Shown here: piece after piece, positions 63,860-64,000 of the stretch
How the letters are laid out: the number at the start of each line of letters is the position of its first letter
How positions within the stretch are numbered: the first letter of the stretch is position 1
Origin: Eumeta japonica
Lineage: Eukaryota > Arthropoda > Insecta > Lepidoptera > Psychidae
Direction of reading: 5' to 3'
Assembly: GCA_005406025.1 (NCBI GenBank)
Contig: BGZK01000845.1
Span: forward strand, 202,843-266,842
Length of the DNA: 64,000 nt
Position numbers and translations under genes: made by a program
Notes under the pieces: generated by a model
What the model was told of the DNA's origin: nothing
Database searches by the model: none
Seen by the model: only the letters and a program-made list of their open reading frames with translations

Positions 63860-64000
63860 AAGCAAGTAACACGTTAGACAAGGAAGTACAAAAACATCGT
63901 GCAACCACCAGTGAATAGTTTTCTCACGAATTATGAATTTAATATTTTAATTACAACTTTTATTATAAAATCTTTTCCATAAACTGATTTATGGATATTA

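Overview
The window looks like nuclear DNA from an insect, most likely a lepidopteran. It is AT-rich, with spliced genes that have long introns, mariner and pogo-type transposon relics, tRNA-derived SINEs, (TA)n microsatellites and many copies of a short repeat whose core is CTAGCTTxxGCCCGCGxCTTCGCCCG. No operons, Shine-Dalgarno sites or CRISPR arrays are present.

Three genes can be supported. (1) A minus-strand Methuselah-like G-protein-coupled receptor fills most of the window. Its eight coding exons run from 58908 down to 9520. All splice sites are GT/AG, all phases match, and the joined frame is 2223 nt (740 residues). The product has a signal peptide, a large cysteine-rich ectodomain with three Lys-Cys-Cys-Pro motifs, seven membrane segments and a short cytoplasmic tail. 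(2) A plus-strand gene enters from the left edge. Only its last coding exon (2494-2669) and its 3' UTR, with a poly(A) signal at 2906, are seen. It is tail-to-tail with the receptor gene. (3) A single-exon minus-strand gene (609-1877) encodes a 422-residue secreted Tyr/Asn/Pro-rich protein. Because the plus-strand gene has an acceptor at 2494 and no visible exon before it, gene 3 probably lies inside that gene's last intron.

The rest is intron and intergenic DNA rich in decayed mobile elements. There are two mariner relics (19.1-20.4 kb; 62.75-63.34 kb), a pogo-like relic with partial terminal inverted repeats (61.25-62.23 kb), and a non-LTR reverse-transcriptase trace (about 27.0 kb). At least two SINE copies form one family (30.4 and 63.65 kb). 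A 121-bp tandem repeat lies at 60.7-61.1 kb. Several perfect hairpins of 14-20 bp arms are present. The commonest element is a repeat with a conserved GC-rich core next to a degenerate GATTCC/GGTCTC-like array, seen at six or more sites; one copy's core begins about 57 nt past the donor of receptor exon 2.

No clear novel multi-gene system is visible. The points most worth a second look are the array-bearing repeat family, the nested Tyr-rich gene, and the triple-CCP receptor ectodomain.
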